Shown here: positions 45,396-54,695 of the stretch, one piece after another
Position numbering within the stretch: position 1 is the stretch's first letter
Layout of the letters: each line of letters begins with the position of its first letter
NCBI GenBank assembly: GCA_913030825.1
Contig: CAJWCU010000004.1
Location: 62,001-126,000 of the forward strand
Length of the DNA stretch: 64,000 bases
Reading direction: 5' to 3'
Origin: an uncultured Rhodospirillaceae bacterium
GTDB lineage: Bacteria; Pseudomonadota; Alphaproteobacteria; Rhodospirillales; Casp-alpha2
Program-made: the position numbers and the translations under genes
Notes under the pieces: generated by a model
Told to the model about the DNA's origin: nothing
Seen by the model: only the letters and a program-made list of their open reading frames with translations
The model's database searches: none

Positions 45396-46508
45396 TCAAT
45401 CCTTGACGTAGTTCTGTTTGACGAAGGGCGGTTTGACGACCTCCGCCGGTTGCGCCTTGCCGCGGACCATCAGATTGACCCGCGTGCCCGGCTTGGCCAG
45501 GTCGGTCCGCACGTAGCCCATGGCAATGGGGCCGTCGACGGTGGGCCCGAACCCGCCCGAGGTGACGGTGCCGGCGGCGCCACCGTCCAAATCCTGAATG
45601 TCCGTGCCCGCCCGTGCGGGGGCGCGGCCTTCCGGGACCAGGCCGACGCGGCGGCGGTCCGTGCCGTCGGTGATCTGGCCCAGGATGACGCCCGACCCGG
45701 GGAAGCCGCCTTCGGCCCGCCGGCGTTTGCCGACGGTCCAGGTCAGGGCCGCCTCGACCGGCGTCGTGGTTTCGTCGATGTCGTTGCCGTAAAGGCAGAG
45801 CCCGGCCTCCAGGCGCAGCGAATCGCGCGCGCCCAGGCCGATCGGCATGACCTCGTCCTCGGACAGCAGCAGCCGGGCGAAGCCCTCGGCTTCCGATGCG
45901 GGAAGGGAAATCTCGAAGCCGTCCTCGCCCGTATAGCCGGACCGCGTGATGAAGCAGGGGATGTCGTTGATCTTATGCGCCCCGCCGGTCAGGAAAACCA
46001 TGTGCCGCACCGCCGGAACGTAGCGGGCCAGGGCTTCCGCCGCTTTCGGCCCTTGCAGGGCCAGCAGCGCATGGTCTTCGATGATTTCCAGCTTCACGCC
46101 GTCCGGCAGGTTGGCGCCGATATGGGCGAAATCCGCGTCCTTACAGGCCGCGTTGACGACCAGATAAAGGTGATTGCCGCATTGCGTGACCATCAGGTCG
46201 TCGCGGATGCCGCCCGCGTCGTTGGTCAGCAGGGTATAGCGCATCTGCCCGCCGTTCAGGCCGCCGATGTCGCCGGGCACCAGGGTTTCCAGGGCTTCCG
46301 CCGCGTGGGCCCCGGTCAGGCGTGCCTGACCCATGTGGGAAACGTCGAACAGACCCGCCGCCTCGCGGGTGTGCAGGTGTTCCTGCAGGACGCCCGCCTT
46401 GTATTGCACGGGCATGGAATAGCCGGCGAAGGGCACCATCTTGCCGCCGTACTCGCGGTGAAGGCCGTCGAGCGGCGTGGTCTTGAGGTCTTTTGCGTCT
46501 TCGGCCAA
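45396..46508 (-). CDS. gcvT: Aminomethyltransferase, glycine cleavage T protein
   Basis: A 370-residue folate enzyme that releases ammonia from the H-protein intermediate and makes methylene-THF. Family stretches: [19 protein letters not shown] at the N-terminus, [29 protein letters not shown] (folate site), and [21 protein letters not shown]. The start codon is TTG 46508, with a very strong GGGGAGG six bases before it; no ATG gives a full N-terminus. First gene of the operon, with the glycine riboswitch in its leader. Confidence 0.95.
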   Translation of the reverse strand: MAEDAKDLKTTPLDGLHREYGGKMVPFAGYSMPVQYKAGVLQEHLHTREAAGLFDVSHMGQARLTGAHAAEALETLVPGDIGGLNGGQMRYTLLTNDAGGIRDDLMVTQCGNHLYLVVNAACKDADFAHIGANLPDGVKLEIIEDHALLALQGPKAAEALARYVPAVRHMVFLTGGAHKINDIPCFITRSGYTGEDGFEISLPASEAEGFARLLLSEDEVMPIGLGARDSLRLEAGLCLYGNDIDETTTPVEAALTWTVGKRRRAEGGFPGSGVILGQITDGTDRRRVGLVPEGRAPARAGTDIQDLDGGAAGTVTSGGFGPTVDGPIAMGYVRTDLAKPGTRVNLMVRGKAQPAEVVKPPFVKQNYVKD

Positions 46509-46604
46509 TGGGGCCTCCCCGGATCAGGTTCATCGATGTCGCGTCGCGCTTAGGCGAAACGACAGGGTTTCAGTGACGTCCGGACGGCATTCTCCACCGT
46601 CTGA

Positions 46605-46829
46605 ACGCCCCCTCTGTCTCGGAACCTGAAAGATTCACCGGCTTCTTCGATGCCGCCGGCTTACATCTTCGGTGGGGCAAGGCCTTTTGGGTCGGCCCTT
46701 GCGCCCGCTTTCCAGAGCCTCATCCCGTTGCGGTCCGGGTGCCTGAGAGTTTCCGGGGCGGTTGCTCCTTCGGCGCCGGCCGTGCGCTTGAAAACAGGGG
46801 TGCTCTGGCCGGACTCTCCCACAACGATC
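46605..46829 (-). promoter_or_regulatory. Tandem glycine riboswitch upstream of gcvT
   Basis: Two aptamers are visible on the - strand. The first (about 46739-46822) runs from GTGGGAGAG through GCCGAAGGAGCAACCGCC to AACTCTCAGGCACC. The second (about 46605-46720) runs from GGATGAGGCTCTGGA through CACCGAAG to ATCTTTCAGG and GAGACAGAGG. These are the conserved parts of the cooperative glycine riboswitch. A GACGG/CCGTC hairpin (46583-46601) follows before the gcvT ribosome site and may be the expression platform. The remaining leader bases up to 46931 hold no gene. Confidence 0.92.
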
Positions 46830-46931
46830 GTCTGAGGATGTCGCACGGCCATTGTATCGACGGGACCCCAGAGGTCAACCGCCGCCGGGCGGAATGGCGA
46901 AAAGTGCCGGAAAACCGGGGGAAAAGACGGG

Positions 46932-47552
46932 CTAAAGCCGCGGCGTGCGGTCCTTGCGGTTCATTTCCAGCTGTTCGCGGGTCAGCACGAGTCCAACCAG
47001 GATGCGGAAGTTCTTCCCCGTCTGACCCGCCTGGATCGGGATCACCAGAGGCACAGAGGGGCTTGAAACCTCGCGCCGGCTTTCGTTCTCGGCAAAGGCC
47101 ATTTTGATGGTGAAGGCCTCGCGATAGAGGATTTTGTTGGCGCGGTCGGTGACCGAGACGAAGTATTTGATATCCGCCCGGCGGTCACGGTTGGCGGGTC
47201 CGCGCACGGCGTCCATGTCGAGGCTGACGCCGACGGTCATGGTGCCCGACCGGGTATCGCGGTCGACATTGGAATCGCAGGTCAGACGGACGCCGGTGAT
47301 GACGATTTCGTTGTCGATATCGATCAGGTCGCGTCCCGGCCCCGGCTGATAGGTCAGGCGGCGTGAGGCATCGGCGATGATGTTGTGACCGGGGCAGGCC
47401 AGTTGGATCTTGCCCCGGACCGTGTCCATCAGCTTGTTGTTGAGGCTATCGCAGGCGCCAAGGGTCAAGATCGCCAACGCCAAAACGGCAATCCGCGCCC
47501 AAGCCATCGGGCGGCGGGCGGGGCAGAGCGGGGCGGTTTCGGTGGATTGCAT
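46932..47552 (-). CDS. Hypothetical lipoprotein
   Basis: A 206-residue envelope protein. The signal ends in LTLGAC with Cys34 as the lipidation site. The mature part has two further Cys and a beta-rich pattern (DIDNEIVITGVRLTCDSN, MTVGVSLDMDAVRGP, IKYFVSVTDRANKIL, FRILVGLVLTREQLEMNR). I do not know the family. ATG 47552 is used; the in-frame ATG 47507 gives a more compact signal peptide and is an equal candidate. It lies downstream of the PG-binding repeat gene in the same direction. Confidence 0.72.
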   Translation of the reverse strand: MQSTETAPLCPARRPMAWARIAVLALAILTLGACDSLNNKLMDTVRGKIQLACPGHNIIADASRRLTYQPGPGRDLIDIDNEIVITGVRLTCDSNVDRDTRSGTMTVGVSLDMDAVRGPANRDRRADIKYFVSVTDRANKILYREAFTIKMAFAENESRREVSSPSVPLVIPIQAGQTGKNFRILVGLVLTREQLEMNRKDRTPRL

Positions 47553-47691
47553 GGCTGGCCGATGGTTGAACGCGCGGAAGAAGAAACGGTCCGGCCGAGG
47601 TCTCGCCACCGGCCCGGATGCCCGGCAATCTAATTGACGGGCGAAGCGGCGGCAAGCCCGGGCCCAAGGGGACACGAGACCCGCTGCTGGA

Positions 47692-49500
47692 TCATGGGTT
47701 CTCGGTCGACATTTCCTCGGACGTCGGCGCCGTGTCAGGGACGGCGAGGTCAAGCAGCGTCTGCGCCATCTTGGCCATCGCCCGTGCCCGGGCCCAGGGG
47801 TCTTCGATCCGGCGGGCCTCGGCCATGGCTCGGTCGAAGGCCAGCCGCGCCAAGGCATCTTCGCCGGCGCGGGCGTGCAAAGTCGCGACATCGCCATGAA
47901 TCCAAACGCGGCTGACAGCGCTTGGGATATCCCCGGCGACGGAAATCGCCCGCCGTTCGCTGGTCGCCGATTCGTCGCCGGGCAGACCGGCCCGTCGCTG
48001 CTGCGAGGCGATTTCGAACAGAACTTGGGCATGCAGGCGTGCATCCTTGATGCCTTCCGCCGCGTCGCGCGCCCGGGCGAACCGCTTGGTCAGAACGGCA
48101 GGCGGTTGATCCTTGATCCGCGCCATGTCGCTGAGTGCCAGGACCAGACGGCTGATGGCGTAGGACCGGGCGAAGGGCAGGGCGATTGCCTCGGCGTCGG
48201 CGAAGGCTTCGTCGATGACCCTGTCGGCGGCATCCCAATCGCCGCCGCGCGCCCGGGCCACCGCGACCGCGCCCAAAACCAGGACGCGGTAACGTTCGGC
48301 TTCGATCCCGTAGGCCAGGTCCATGGCGGTTTCAAGGCGTCCGGCACGGATCGCCGATTGCGCCGTGGCGATCAGGACCGCGGCCTTGTCCGAATGCCGG
48401 GCGACCCGGGCGGAAAGGTCGAGCGCATCGTCCAGGCGGTCGAGATCGGCGAGGGCTCCCGCGACCTGACGCCAGGCCGTGATTTTCGCCCCTTGCGGGA
48501 TTTTTTCGTCGGCGGCGGCGCGGGCGAGAAGAAGCGCCGCCTCGGCCCGCGCCCCGTCGCCCGCGCGATAGAGCGTCACCGCCGCCCGCGTCGCGAAGGT
48601 GACCTGATCCGTCGGTCGTTTGAGATGCCGCGCCATGCGGTAGAGCAGCCCCGCCGTTTCCTGAGCGGCGTCCAGATACCCATGGCGGGCCTGGGTATCG
48701 GCGATCACGGCGAGGGCTTCGATCTGCGTCCGTTCCTCGGGAATGATTTCGGCGGCGGCCAGGGCGTCTTCGTCGCGGCCGGCGCGAGCCTGGGCCTGTG
48801 CAATGTCGCGCAGCGCCACCATGACGAGACGTGGGTCCTGGATGCGCCGGGTTGTCTCCATCGCCTGGCCGACCAGACCGGCGCGGGCCTGGGCGGTGAG
48901 AATCTCACCCATCGCCCAATCGCGCAGATCGCGTTTGACCACCGCCTTGGCGCTTTCGAATGCTTCGGCGAGCAGGCAGCGCACTTTAGGGTCGTTCAGG
49001 CAGGCCGCCGGGTCGCGGGGGGTGTCGCCCGCCGCGGACGCGCCATTGGCCGCCGCCGCGGCGGTGTCATCGACCAGATCGCGGGTTGCTGGATGGGCCA
49101 GCAGCGCCTTACGCGCCTTGTCTATGCCCTTGCGGCGGGTGTTGTCGAGATCTCGCAACAGGCGGCTGACCTTGAGGCTGCGCTCCAGATGGTTCAGTAA
49201 CTGATCGGTGATTCGGCCGGTGACCTTGAGCCCCGCCTGCCGTTGATATTGGCGGATCGCGGCGACCAGGTTCTGGTTCAATTTGCCGTCGATGAAACCG
49301 GAATACAGGCCGATGGTGGCCAGTGCCGTCTGGACCTTGCGCACGACGTTCAGGTCCAGAGGTTTGGCCCCGCCGTCCAGTGCCGATGAATCCGGGCCCT
49401 CCCGCGCCGCCAGGGCCGGCGACGATGCGGGGGGCGCCGCCGGGGTCAGTGCCAGGGCGGCGAAAATCGCCATGCGGAAAAGTGATCGAAACTGGTTCAT
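47692..49500 (-). CDS. Exported protein with peptidoglycan-binding domain and helical repeats
   Basis: A 602-residue protein. The signal peptide (about 1-32) is followed by a PG_binding_1-like domain (about 52-110, KVQTALATIGLYSGFIDGKLNQNLVAAIRQYQRQAGLKVTGRI). Residues 180-590 are a row of TPR-like helical hairpins rich in Ala and Arg with motifs such as AQARAGR and ARARAMAKMAQTLL. Repeats serve protein binding. Probably periplasmic and attached to the cell wall. The lipoprotein gene follows after 139 bases. Function unknown. Confidence 0.78.
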   Translation of the reverse strand: MNQFRSLFRMAIFAALALTPAAPPASSPALAAREGPDSSALDGGAKPLDLNVVRKVQTALATIGLYSGFIDGKLNQNLVAAIRQYQRQAGLKVTGRITDQLLNHLERSLKVSRLLRDLDNTRRKGIDKARKALLAHPATRDLVDDTAAAAANGASAAGDTPRDPAACLNDPKVRCLLAEAFESAKAVVKRDLRDWAMGEILTAQARAGLVGQAMETTRRIQDPRLVMVALRDIAQAQARAGRDEDALAAAEIIPEERTQIEALAVIADTQARHGYLDAAQETAGLLYRMARHLKRPTDQVTFATRAAVTLYRAGDGARAEAALLLARAAADEKIPQGAKITAWRQVAGALADLDRLDDALDLSARVARHSDKAAVLIATAQSAIRAGRLETAMDLAYGIEAERYRVLVLGAVAVARARGGDWDAADRVIDEAFADAEAIALPFARSYAISRLVLALSDMARIKDQPPAVLTKRFARARDAAEGIKDARLHAQVLFEIASQQRRAGLPGDESATSERRAISVAGDIPSAVSRVWIHGDVATLHARAGEDALARLAFDRAMAEARRIEDPWARARAMAKMAQTLLDLAVPDTAPTSEEMSTENP

Positions 49501-49640
49501 GCCCGTCCGTTCAGGGGCTGTGGCGCTTGCGATGCCGCGAGGCGGCTGGCGCCCGTTGGCGATATGCTGTTTTATGTGCCCGCACGACCCCCGGCGGACC
49601 TGCCGCCGTCTCCTGACCGCAACCCGAAGATAGTACCGCC

Positions 49641-50609
49641 ATGGCCGTTTACACGGAAGTCTCCGACGAGGAATTGATCCAGTTCATGTCCGCCTATGAT
49701 CTGGGCGAGGTCATGTCCTGCAAAGGTATCGCCGAGGGCATCGAGAATTCCAATTTCCTGCTGACCATGAGCAGCGGCGCCTACATCCTGACGCTCTATG
49801 AAAAACGCGTCGATCCGCGCGATCTGCCGTTTTTCCTGGGCCTGTTGGATCATCTGGCGGCCGGGGGCGTGGCCTGCCCGGTGCCGGTGCGCGCCCGCGA
49901 CGGTGAGGCGCTGCGCGATCTGGCCGGGCGGCGGGCGGCGATCGTCACCTTTCTGCCCGGCATGTGGCCCCGGCGCGTGACCCCGGAGCATTGCGCCGAG
50001 GTCGGGCGGGCGCTGGCAGAAATGCATCTGGCGGGCATGAGTTTCGACGGCACACGCCGGAATGCCCTTTCCGCGCATGCCTGGCGGCCTCTTCTGAACA
50101 GTGCCGGACCGGAAGTCGATCAGGTGCAGATGGGCCTGATGTCCAAGCTGCAGCGCGATCTCGACGAGATAGAGGCCGGATGGCCCGCGGATCTTCCGAC
50201 CGGCGTGATCCACGCCGATCTTTTCCCGGACAACGTGTTCTTTCGCGGCAATGAGCTGACTGGTTTGATCGATTTCTATTTCGCCTGCACGGATATCCTG
50301 GCCTACGACCTGGGCATCTGCCTGAACGCTTGGTGTTTCGAGGACGATACCAGCTTCAACATCACCAAGGCACGGCGGCTGGTGCAGGGCTACCACAAGG
50401 TCCGTCCGCTGGACGACGCCGAGGTTCGGGCCCTGCCGCTGCTGGCCCGGGGCGCGGCGATGCGGTTCCTGCTGACGCGTTTGTACGATTGGCTGAATAC
50501 TCCGCCGGGAGCCATGGTGACGCCGAAGAATCCCTTGGAATACCTGGCCAAGCTGCGGTTCCACGAACGGGTACAGTCGGCCGGGGAATACGGCCTGGAC
50601 GTTGATTGA
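49641..50609 (+). CDS. thrB: Homoserine kinase, ThrB type II
   Basis: A 322-residue kinase of the aminoglycoside-phosphotransferase fold that phosphorylates homoserine on the way to threonine. It has YTEVSDEELIQFMSAYDLGEVMSCKGIAEGIENSNFLL at the start, the catalytic loop GVIHADLFPDNVFF and the metal motif GLIDFYFACTDILAYDLGICLNAW. This pattern is ThrB_II and not the GHMP-type ThrB. rnhA follows after 24 bases, the conserved pair in alphaproteobacteria. thrC is in this window at 62118. Confidence 0.94.
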   Translation: MAVYTEVSDEELIQFMSAYDLGEVMSCKGIAEGIENSNFLLTMSSGAYILTLYEKRVDPRDLPFFLGLLDHLAAGGVACPVPVRARDGEALRDLAGRRAAIVTFLPGMWPRRVTPEHCAEVGRALAEMHLAGMSFDGTRRNALSAHAWRPLLNSAGPEVDQVQMGLMSKLQRDLDEIEAGWPADLPTGVIHADLFPDNVFFRGNELTGLIDFYFACTDILAYDLGICLNAWCFEDDTSFNITKARRLVQGYHKVRPLDDAEVRALPLLARGAAMRFLLTRLYDWLNTPPGAMVTPKNPLEYLAKLRFHERVQSAGEYGLDVD

Positions 50610-50633
50610 GCCAGCAGGCATAAGACCGACACC

Positions 50634-51089
50634 ATGGCCGACAGCGACGACACCCTGATCGAAATCTTCACCGACGGCGCCTGTTCCGGCAATCCGGGGC
50701 CCGGCGGCTGGGGCGTGCTGATGCGGTGGCGCGGGCACGAAAAGGAATTGTCCGGCGGCGAGGCCCAGACGACCAACAACCGCATGGAACTGATGGCCGC
50801 CATTCAGGGCCTGGAAGCCGTCAAGCGGGCCGCTCGGGTGCGCCTGGTGACGGACAGCACCTATGTGAAGGACGGCATCACCAAATGGATTCACGGCTGG
50901 AAGCGGAACGGTTGGAAGACGGCCGCCAAGAAGCCGGTCAAGAACGAGGACCTATGGCGGCGTCTGGACGCCGCGCTGGCCGATCATGAGATCGAATGGC
51001 AATGGGTCAAGGGCCATGCCGGACACGCCGAAAACGAACGCGCGGACGAGTTGGCGCGGCGGGGGATCGAGGCTGCGACAGGGGGCTGA
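50634..51089 (+). CDS. rnhA: Ribonuclease HI
   Basis: A 151-residue enzyme that cuts RNA in RNA-DNA hybrids. The catalytic acids are seen in [18 protein letters not shown] (Asp), [13 protein letters not shown] (Glu), [10 protein letters not shown] (Asp) and the closing [15 protein letters not shown] (His and Asp). The basic handle [16 protein letters not shown] is present. Same length as the E. coli enzyme. It lies 24 bases after thrB. Confidence 0.97.
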   Translation: MADSDDTLIEIFTDGACSGNPGPGGWGVLMRWRGHEKELSGGEAQTTNNRMELMAAIQGLEAVKRAARVRLVTDSTYVKDGITKWIHGWKRNGWKTAAKKPVKNEDLWRRLDAALADHEIEWQWVKGHAGHAENERADELARRGIEAATGG

Positions 51090-51122
51090 GGCCCCGCCCT
51101 TGCGTCACGCGCAAAACGTTTA

Positions 51123-51137
51123 TGCTGCACTGCGGCA
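51123..51137. promoter_or_regulatory. Candidate PhaR-like operator upstream of phaZ
   Basis: TGCTGCA-C-TGCGGCA is a near-perfect inverted repeat (one mismatch) 109 bases before the phaZ start. It contains CTGC-N3-GCGG, one base off the CTGC-N3-GCAG half-sites I recall for the PhaR regulator of PHB genes. Confidence 0.35.
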
Positions 51138-51246
51138 TTGACGGGAAGGCGGCAACGGGTGTTAACTGACCCCAGCTTTTTAGCGCCGCCGGACCAGATT
51201 GCGGCTCCCCTCAGAAAGCGCCGAAACGGCGCGGAAAAGGCACCAG

Positions 51247-52482
51247 ATGCTCTACTACATGCATGAAATGCAACGGCTCGCCATGGCCCCGTCACGGGCC
51301 GTCGCCGATGCGATGAAATTCGCCGCCAATAACCCGATGAACGCCTTCAGCCACACCCCCGTGGGCAAGGCCATGGGCTCGGCGGCGGAAATCTTTTCGC
51401 GCATGACCCACAAGTACGGCAAACCGGAATGGGGCATCGATCACACCATCATCGACGGCAAGAAGGTGGCGATCGAGATCGAACCGATCGTTCACCGGAC
51501 CTACTGCGATCTCGTTCATTTCAAACGGAAGACCGACCGCAACGACCCCAAGGTTCTGATCGTGGCGCCCCTGTCCGGCCATTTCGCGACGCTGTTGCGC
51601 GGCACGGTCGAGGCCATGCTGCCGGATCACGACGTCTATATCACCGACTGGATCGACTGCCGAAACATTCCGGTGATGGCGGATCAGTTCAACCTGAACG
51701 ACTACATCGACTACGTGATCGATTTTCTGCATTTCCTGGGGCCGCATTCCCATGTCATTGCCGTGTGTCAGCCCAGCGTGCCCGTGATGGCCGCGGTCGC
51801 CGTGATGTCCGGCTGGGGCGATCTTTGCCGGCCCGACACGATGACCCTGATGGGCGGCCCGGTGGATACCCGTGTCGGCCGCACGGCGGTCAACAAACTG
51901 GCCAACGACCACGATAAGAAATGGTTCGAACGACACGTCATCACGACGGTTCCGCTACCATATCCGGGGGCCTTCCGCCGGGTGCTGCCGGGCTTCGTGC
52001 AGTTGTCCAACTTCATTTCCATGAACCTGGAACGCCACCTGATGTCGATGAACGAGCTGTTCGATCATCTGGTCGAAGGCGACGGCGAGGCGGCGGAAAA
52101 GAAGACGGCCTTCTACGAGGAATATCTGGCGGTCATGGACCTGCCGGCGGAATATTTCCTGCAGACCTTGGAGGTCGTGTTCCAGAATCATTCCCTGCCG
52201 AAGGGCGAGATGACCTTCCGCTGGCAGACCATCGATCCCGGGCAGATCACCGACGTCGGCATTCTTTGCGTCGAAGGCGAATTGGACGATATTTCCGGGG
52301 TCGGTCAGACCAAGGCCGCGCATACGATTACGCCGAACCTCCCCGCGTCGATGAAGAAATATCATCTGGAAAAAGGCGTCGGTCACTACGGCGTGTTCAA
52401 CGGCCGAAAGTGGCGCGAAAACATTGCGCCGACGGTCAAGGCGTTCATGAAAAAGCATTCCAAGGCGCCCGTCGACGCCTGA
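51247..52482 (+). CDS. phaZ: Intracellular polyhydroxyalkanoate depolymerase
   Basis: A 411-residue granule-associated depolymerase of the PhaZ1 type. The lipase-box-like catalytic Cys174 is in AVCQPSVPVMAA; the Asp is in CVEGELDDISG and the His in GVGHYGVFNGRKW. The N-terminus MLYYMHEMQRLAMAPSRAVADAMKFA is typical. It mobilises stored PHB. The frame extends upstream, but ATG 51247 begins the family sequence. Phasin, phaC and phaR are not in the window. Confidence 0.94.
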   Translation: MLYYMHEMQRLAMAPSRAVADAMKFAANNPMNAFSHTPVGKAMGSAAEIFSRMTHKYGKPEWGIDHTIIDGKKVAIEIEPIVHRTYCDLVHFKRKTDRNDPKVLIVAPLSGHFATLLRGTVEAMLPDHDVYITDWIDCRNIPVMADQFNLNDYIDYVIDFLHFLGPHSHVIAVCQPSVPVMAAVAVMSGWGDLCRPDTMTLMGGPVDTRVGRTAVNKLANDHDKKWFERHVITTVPLPYPGAFRRVLPGFVQLSNFISMNLERHLMSMNELFDHLVEGDGEAAEKKTAFYEEYLAVMDLPAEYFLQTLEVVFQNHSLPKGEMTFRWQTIDPGQITDVGILCVEGELDDISGVGQTKAAHTITPNLPASMKKYHLEKGVGHYGVFNGRKWRENIAPTVKAFMKKHSKAPVDA

Positions 52483-52517
52483 TCCAGGCCACCAATTCGC
52501 GATTTATCTGCTGACCG

Positions 52518-53432
52518 CTAGCCGCGGCCCTTGACCGCCCGGACCAACAGGTCCGCCGCCATGGCGGCGGCGCCGTTCGGAGCGCTTTCGGATGCGTGGA
52601 TCATGACCATGCAGCGAAAGGCGGTGGGGTCGGCGAGACGCCGGGTTGTCAGCCCTCTCACGCTGTCGCCAGGGGCGGCCAATTCCGGCAGTACGGCGAT
52701 GCCCATGCCCGCGGCAACCAGGGCCGTGACGGATTCCGGCCGAGACATTTCCTGAACCGGACGGACGGAAACCCCTGACTCGCGCAGCACGGCGTCGATC
52801 AGGGCGCGGCTGCCCGTTTGGTGGTCGAGCATCACCAAATCGCAGCCGTCCAGATCGCGCCAGCGCGGTGGCCGCTTGCGGGCCAGCGGATGGCTTTGCG
52901 GACAGACCAGACAGAAGACATCGCGGCTGAGTTCGGTTTTGACGAGGTCCGCACCGTCCCGGCCGTCTTCAAGAATCCCGCCGTCGTTGAGAACACCCAG
53001 ATCGGCCTGGCCGTCGAGCACCGCGCGGACGACCTCTTCGGCCGCCATTTCGGCGATCCGCAGGGCGATTTCCGGAAATCGCGCCCGGCAATCGGCGCAC
53101 CAGGGCGGAAGCAATCGGGTGACCGCCGTCGGCACGGCGGCGACACGGACCCTTCCCCGCCGCCGTTCCCCGGCGCTGCGTGCCGTTTCCAGAACCGATT
53201 GCAGTTCGCTCATCAATCCACCGACGCGGCCCGCCAGCTCGCGCCCCGTCTCCGTCGGGCGTACGTTGCGGGTGTTGCGGTCGAACAGGGGCAGGCCGAC
53301 CTCGGCCTCGAGGTGACGGATCGCCACGGAGACCGCCGATTGGGTCATGCCCAGGTCGGCGGCGGCGCGGGTGAAACTGCCGTGGCGGGCGACGGCGGTC
53401 AGGGCCTGTAATTGGCGCAAGGTGAAATTCAT
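52518..53432 (-). CDS. LysR family transcriptional regulator
   Basis: A 304-residue regulator with an N-terminal winged helix (TLRQLQALTAVARHGSFTRAAADLGMTQSAVSVAIRHLEAEVGLPLFDRNTR) and a two-lobed effector domain beginning near residue 90 (RRGRVRVAAVPTAVTRLLP). ATG 53432 begins the standard MNFTLRQL start and overlaps one arm of an inverted repeat. It is divergent from a GST gene, which is the likely target. The effector is unknown. Confidence 0.9.
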   Translation of the reverse strand: MNFTLRQLQALTAVARHGSFTRAAADLGMTQSAVSVAIRHLEAEVGLPLFDRNTRNVRPTETGRELAGRVGGLMSELQSVLETARSAGERRRGRVRVAAVPTAVTRLLPPWCADCRARFPEIALRIAEMAAEEVVRAVLDGQADLGVLNDGGILEDGRDGADLVKTELSRDVFCLVCPQSHPLARKRPPRWRDLDGCDLVMLDHQTGSRALIDAVLRESGVSVRPVQEMSRPESVTALVAAGMGIAVLPELAAPGDSVRGLTTRRLADPTAFRCMVMIHASESAPNGAAAMAADLLVRAVKGRG

Positions 53433-53449
53433 AAATAAAACGTATGAAT
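53427..53449. promoter_or_regulatory. Candidate LysR operator overlapping the regulator's start codon
   Basis: ATTCATA (53427-53433) and TATGAAT (53443-53449) form a perfect seven-base inverted repeat spaced by nine bases in an AT-rich patch. A further TATGAAT copy follows near 53460. One arm covers the LysR ATG, which fits negative autoregulation with control of the divergent GST gene. Confidence 0.5.
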
Positions 53450-53555
53450 AGTTATATTTTATGAATTTGAATTCTGCAACGAGGCGGTCGACCATGGGGC
53501 CAATCGCGGTCCCGTGCCGCCAATCAATAGATCACGACATCCGGAGGATAACGCC

Positions 53556-54215
53556 ATGGCCGGCCAAGCCGCCCCGCAAACCGACACGCCGATCCGCATT
53601 CTCGGTCGGAACAATTCGTTCAACGTGCGCAAGGTCCTGTGGGTCTGCGACGAACTGGGCATCGACTATCTGCGCGAAGACTACGGGCGCGGCTTCCGTG
53701 CCTGTACGGAGCCGGAATTCCTGGCCCTCAACCCCGTCGCCCAGGTCCCGGTCGTAATCGACGGCGAGGCGATCATGCGGGAATCGAATTCCATCATTCG
53801 CTATCTGGCGGCCAAGGCCGGGAACGAGGACCTTTATCCTTCCGATCTGGTCAAGCGGCAGCAGATCGAACAGTGGATGGACTGGATCGCCTACGACCTG
53901 ACCCATGCGCTGCGCGGTGCCTTCCTGGGCGGTGTGCTGCGCGAGGCCCCTTGGGACAATGAATGGTTCGTCGAGCAGGGCCGCAAGGACCTGATCCACG
54001 ACATGCGGATCGTCGAGGCGCATTTGGGCGCCAACGGTCCCTATGTCACCGGGGACAGATTCACTCTGGCCGATATCCCCATGGGTCTGGTGGTCAACCG
54101 CTGGTTCAAGGTCGAAGGTTTCGACAAGCCCGAGACGCCGAACCTGGCCGCGTATTACGAATTGCTCAGCGCGCGTCCGGCCTATCTGGCCCACGGCCGC
54201 AACGGCCTGCCTTGA
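53556..54215 (+). CDS. Glutathione S-transferase family protein
   Basis: A 219-residue soluble GST. The thioredoxin-like half reads IRILGRNNSFNVRKVLWVCDELGIDYLREDYG, with Ser19-Phe-Asn in the place of the catalytic residue, NPVAQVPVVID with the cis-Pro and RESNSIIRYLA. The helical half ends in YVTGDRFTLADIPMGLVVNRW. CCGGAGGA precedes ATG 53556. Target of the divergent LysR by position. Substrate not determinable. Confidence 0.87.
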   Translation: MAGQAAPQTDTPIRILGRNNSFNVRKVLWVCDELGIDYLREDYGRGFRACTEPEFLALNPVAQVPVVIDGEAIMRESNSIIRYLAAKAGNEDLYPSDLVKRQQIEQWMDWIAYDLTHALRGAFLGGVLREAPWDNEWFVEQGRKDLIHDMRIVEAHLGANGPYVTGDRFTLADIPMGLVVNRWFKVEGFDKPETPNLAAYYELLSARPAYLAHGRNGLP

Positions 54216-54224
54216 GGCCGGGGC

Positions 54225-54695
54225 TCACAGCGTCAATTCCATTCGCAGGTTGATCAAGTTGACACCCCGCCGCCGCACGGTCCGGCGGCGGACGACGGTC
54301 CATCCATGCCGCCGGAACAGGGGATAGGCGACCAGGCTGGCATCGGTGTGGAGCCGCTCGAGGCCCCTGACCTTGGCGGTTTCGATGATCTTGCGAAGCA
54401 ATAGGCCGCCGATCCCTCGGCCCGTGAAGGCCGGATCGACGAAGGCGAGGTCGAGGACGCCGTCATTGCGTAGGGTCATAAAACCGACGGCGCGATGGTG
54501 CCGGGCGGCGACCAGGATTGTTTGACCCTCAAGCCGTTTCCGCCAGTCCGACAAAGCAGGAAGACGCGGTGCCCAGGCGTGGCGCTGGCGGCGGCTGTAA
54601 CGGCGTTTCGCGCCGCCCCACACGGCGCGCAGGAACAGGCGGGCCAGGATTGGCGCATCCCACCGATGGTAGGGGCGGAGCGCGATCCTGGTCAT
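54225..54695 (-). CDS. GNAT family N-acetyltransferase
   Basis: A 156-residue acetyltransferase. The acetyl-CoA pyrophosphate loop is VDPAFTGRGIGGLLLRKIIE (motif A) and the preceding strand is GFMTLRNDGVLDLAFV. The rest (HTDASLVAYPLFRRHGWTVVRRRTVRRRGV) is the usual end with the aromatic before the last strand. Its start overlaps the stop of the small membrane protein gene by four bases. Substrate unknown. Confidence 0.88.
   Translation of the reverse strand: MTRIALRPYHRWDAPILARLFLRAVWGGAKRRYSRRQRHAWAPRLPALSDWRKRLEGQTILVAARHHRAVGFMTLRNDGVLDLAFVDPAFTGRGIGGLLLRKIIETAKVRGLERLHTDASLVAYPLFRRHGWTVVRRRTVRRRGVNLINLRMELTL

Noticed and set aside
49641-50609. Aminoglycoside resistance kinase
   Set aside because: The phosphotransferase fold is shared, but the N-terminal sequence and the adjacent rnhA identify ThrB type II homoserine kinase.
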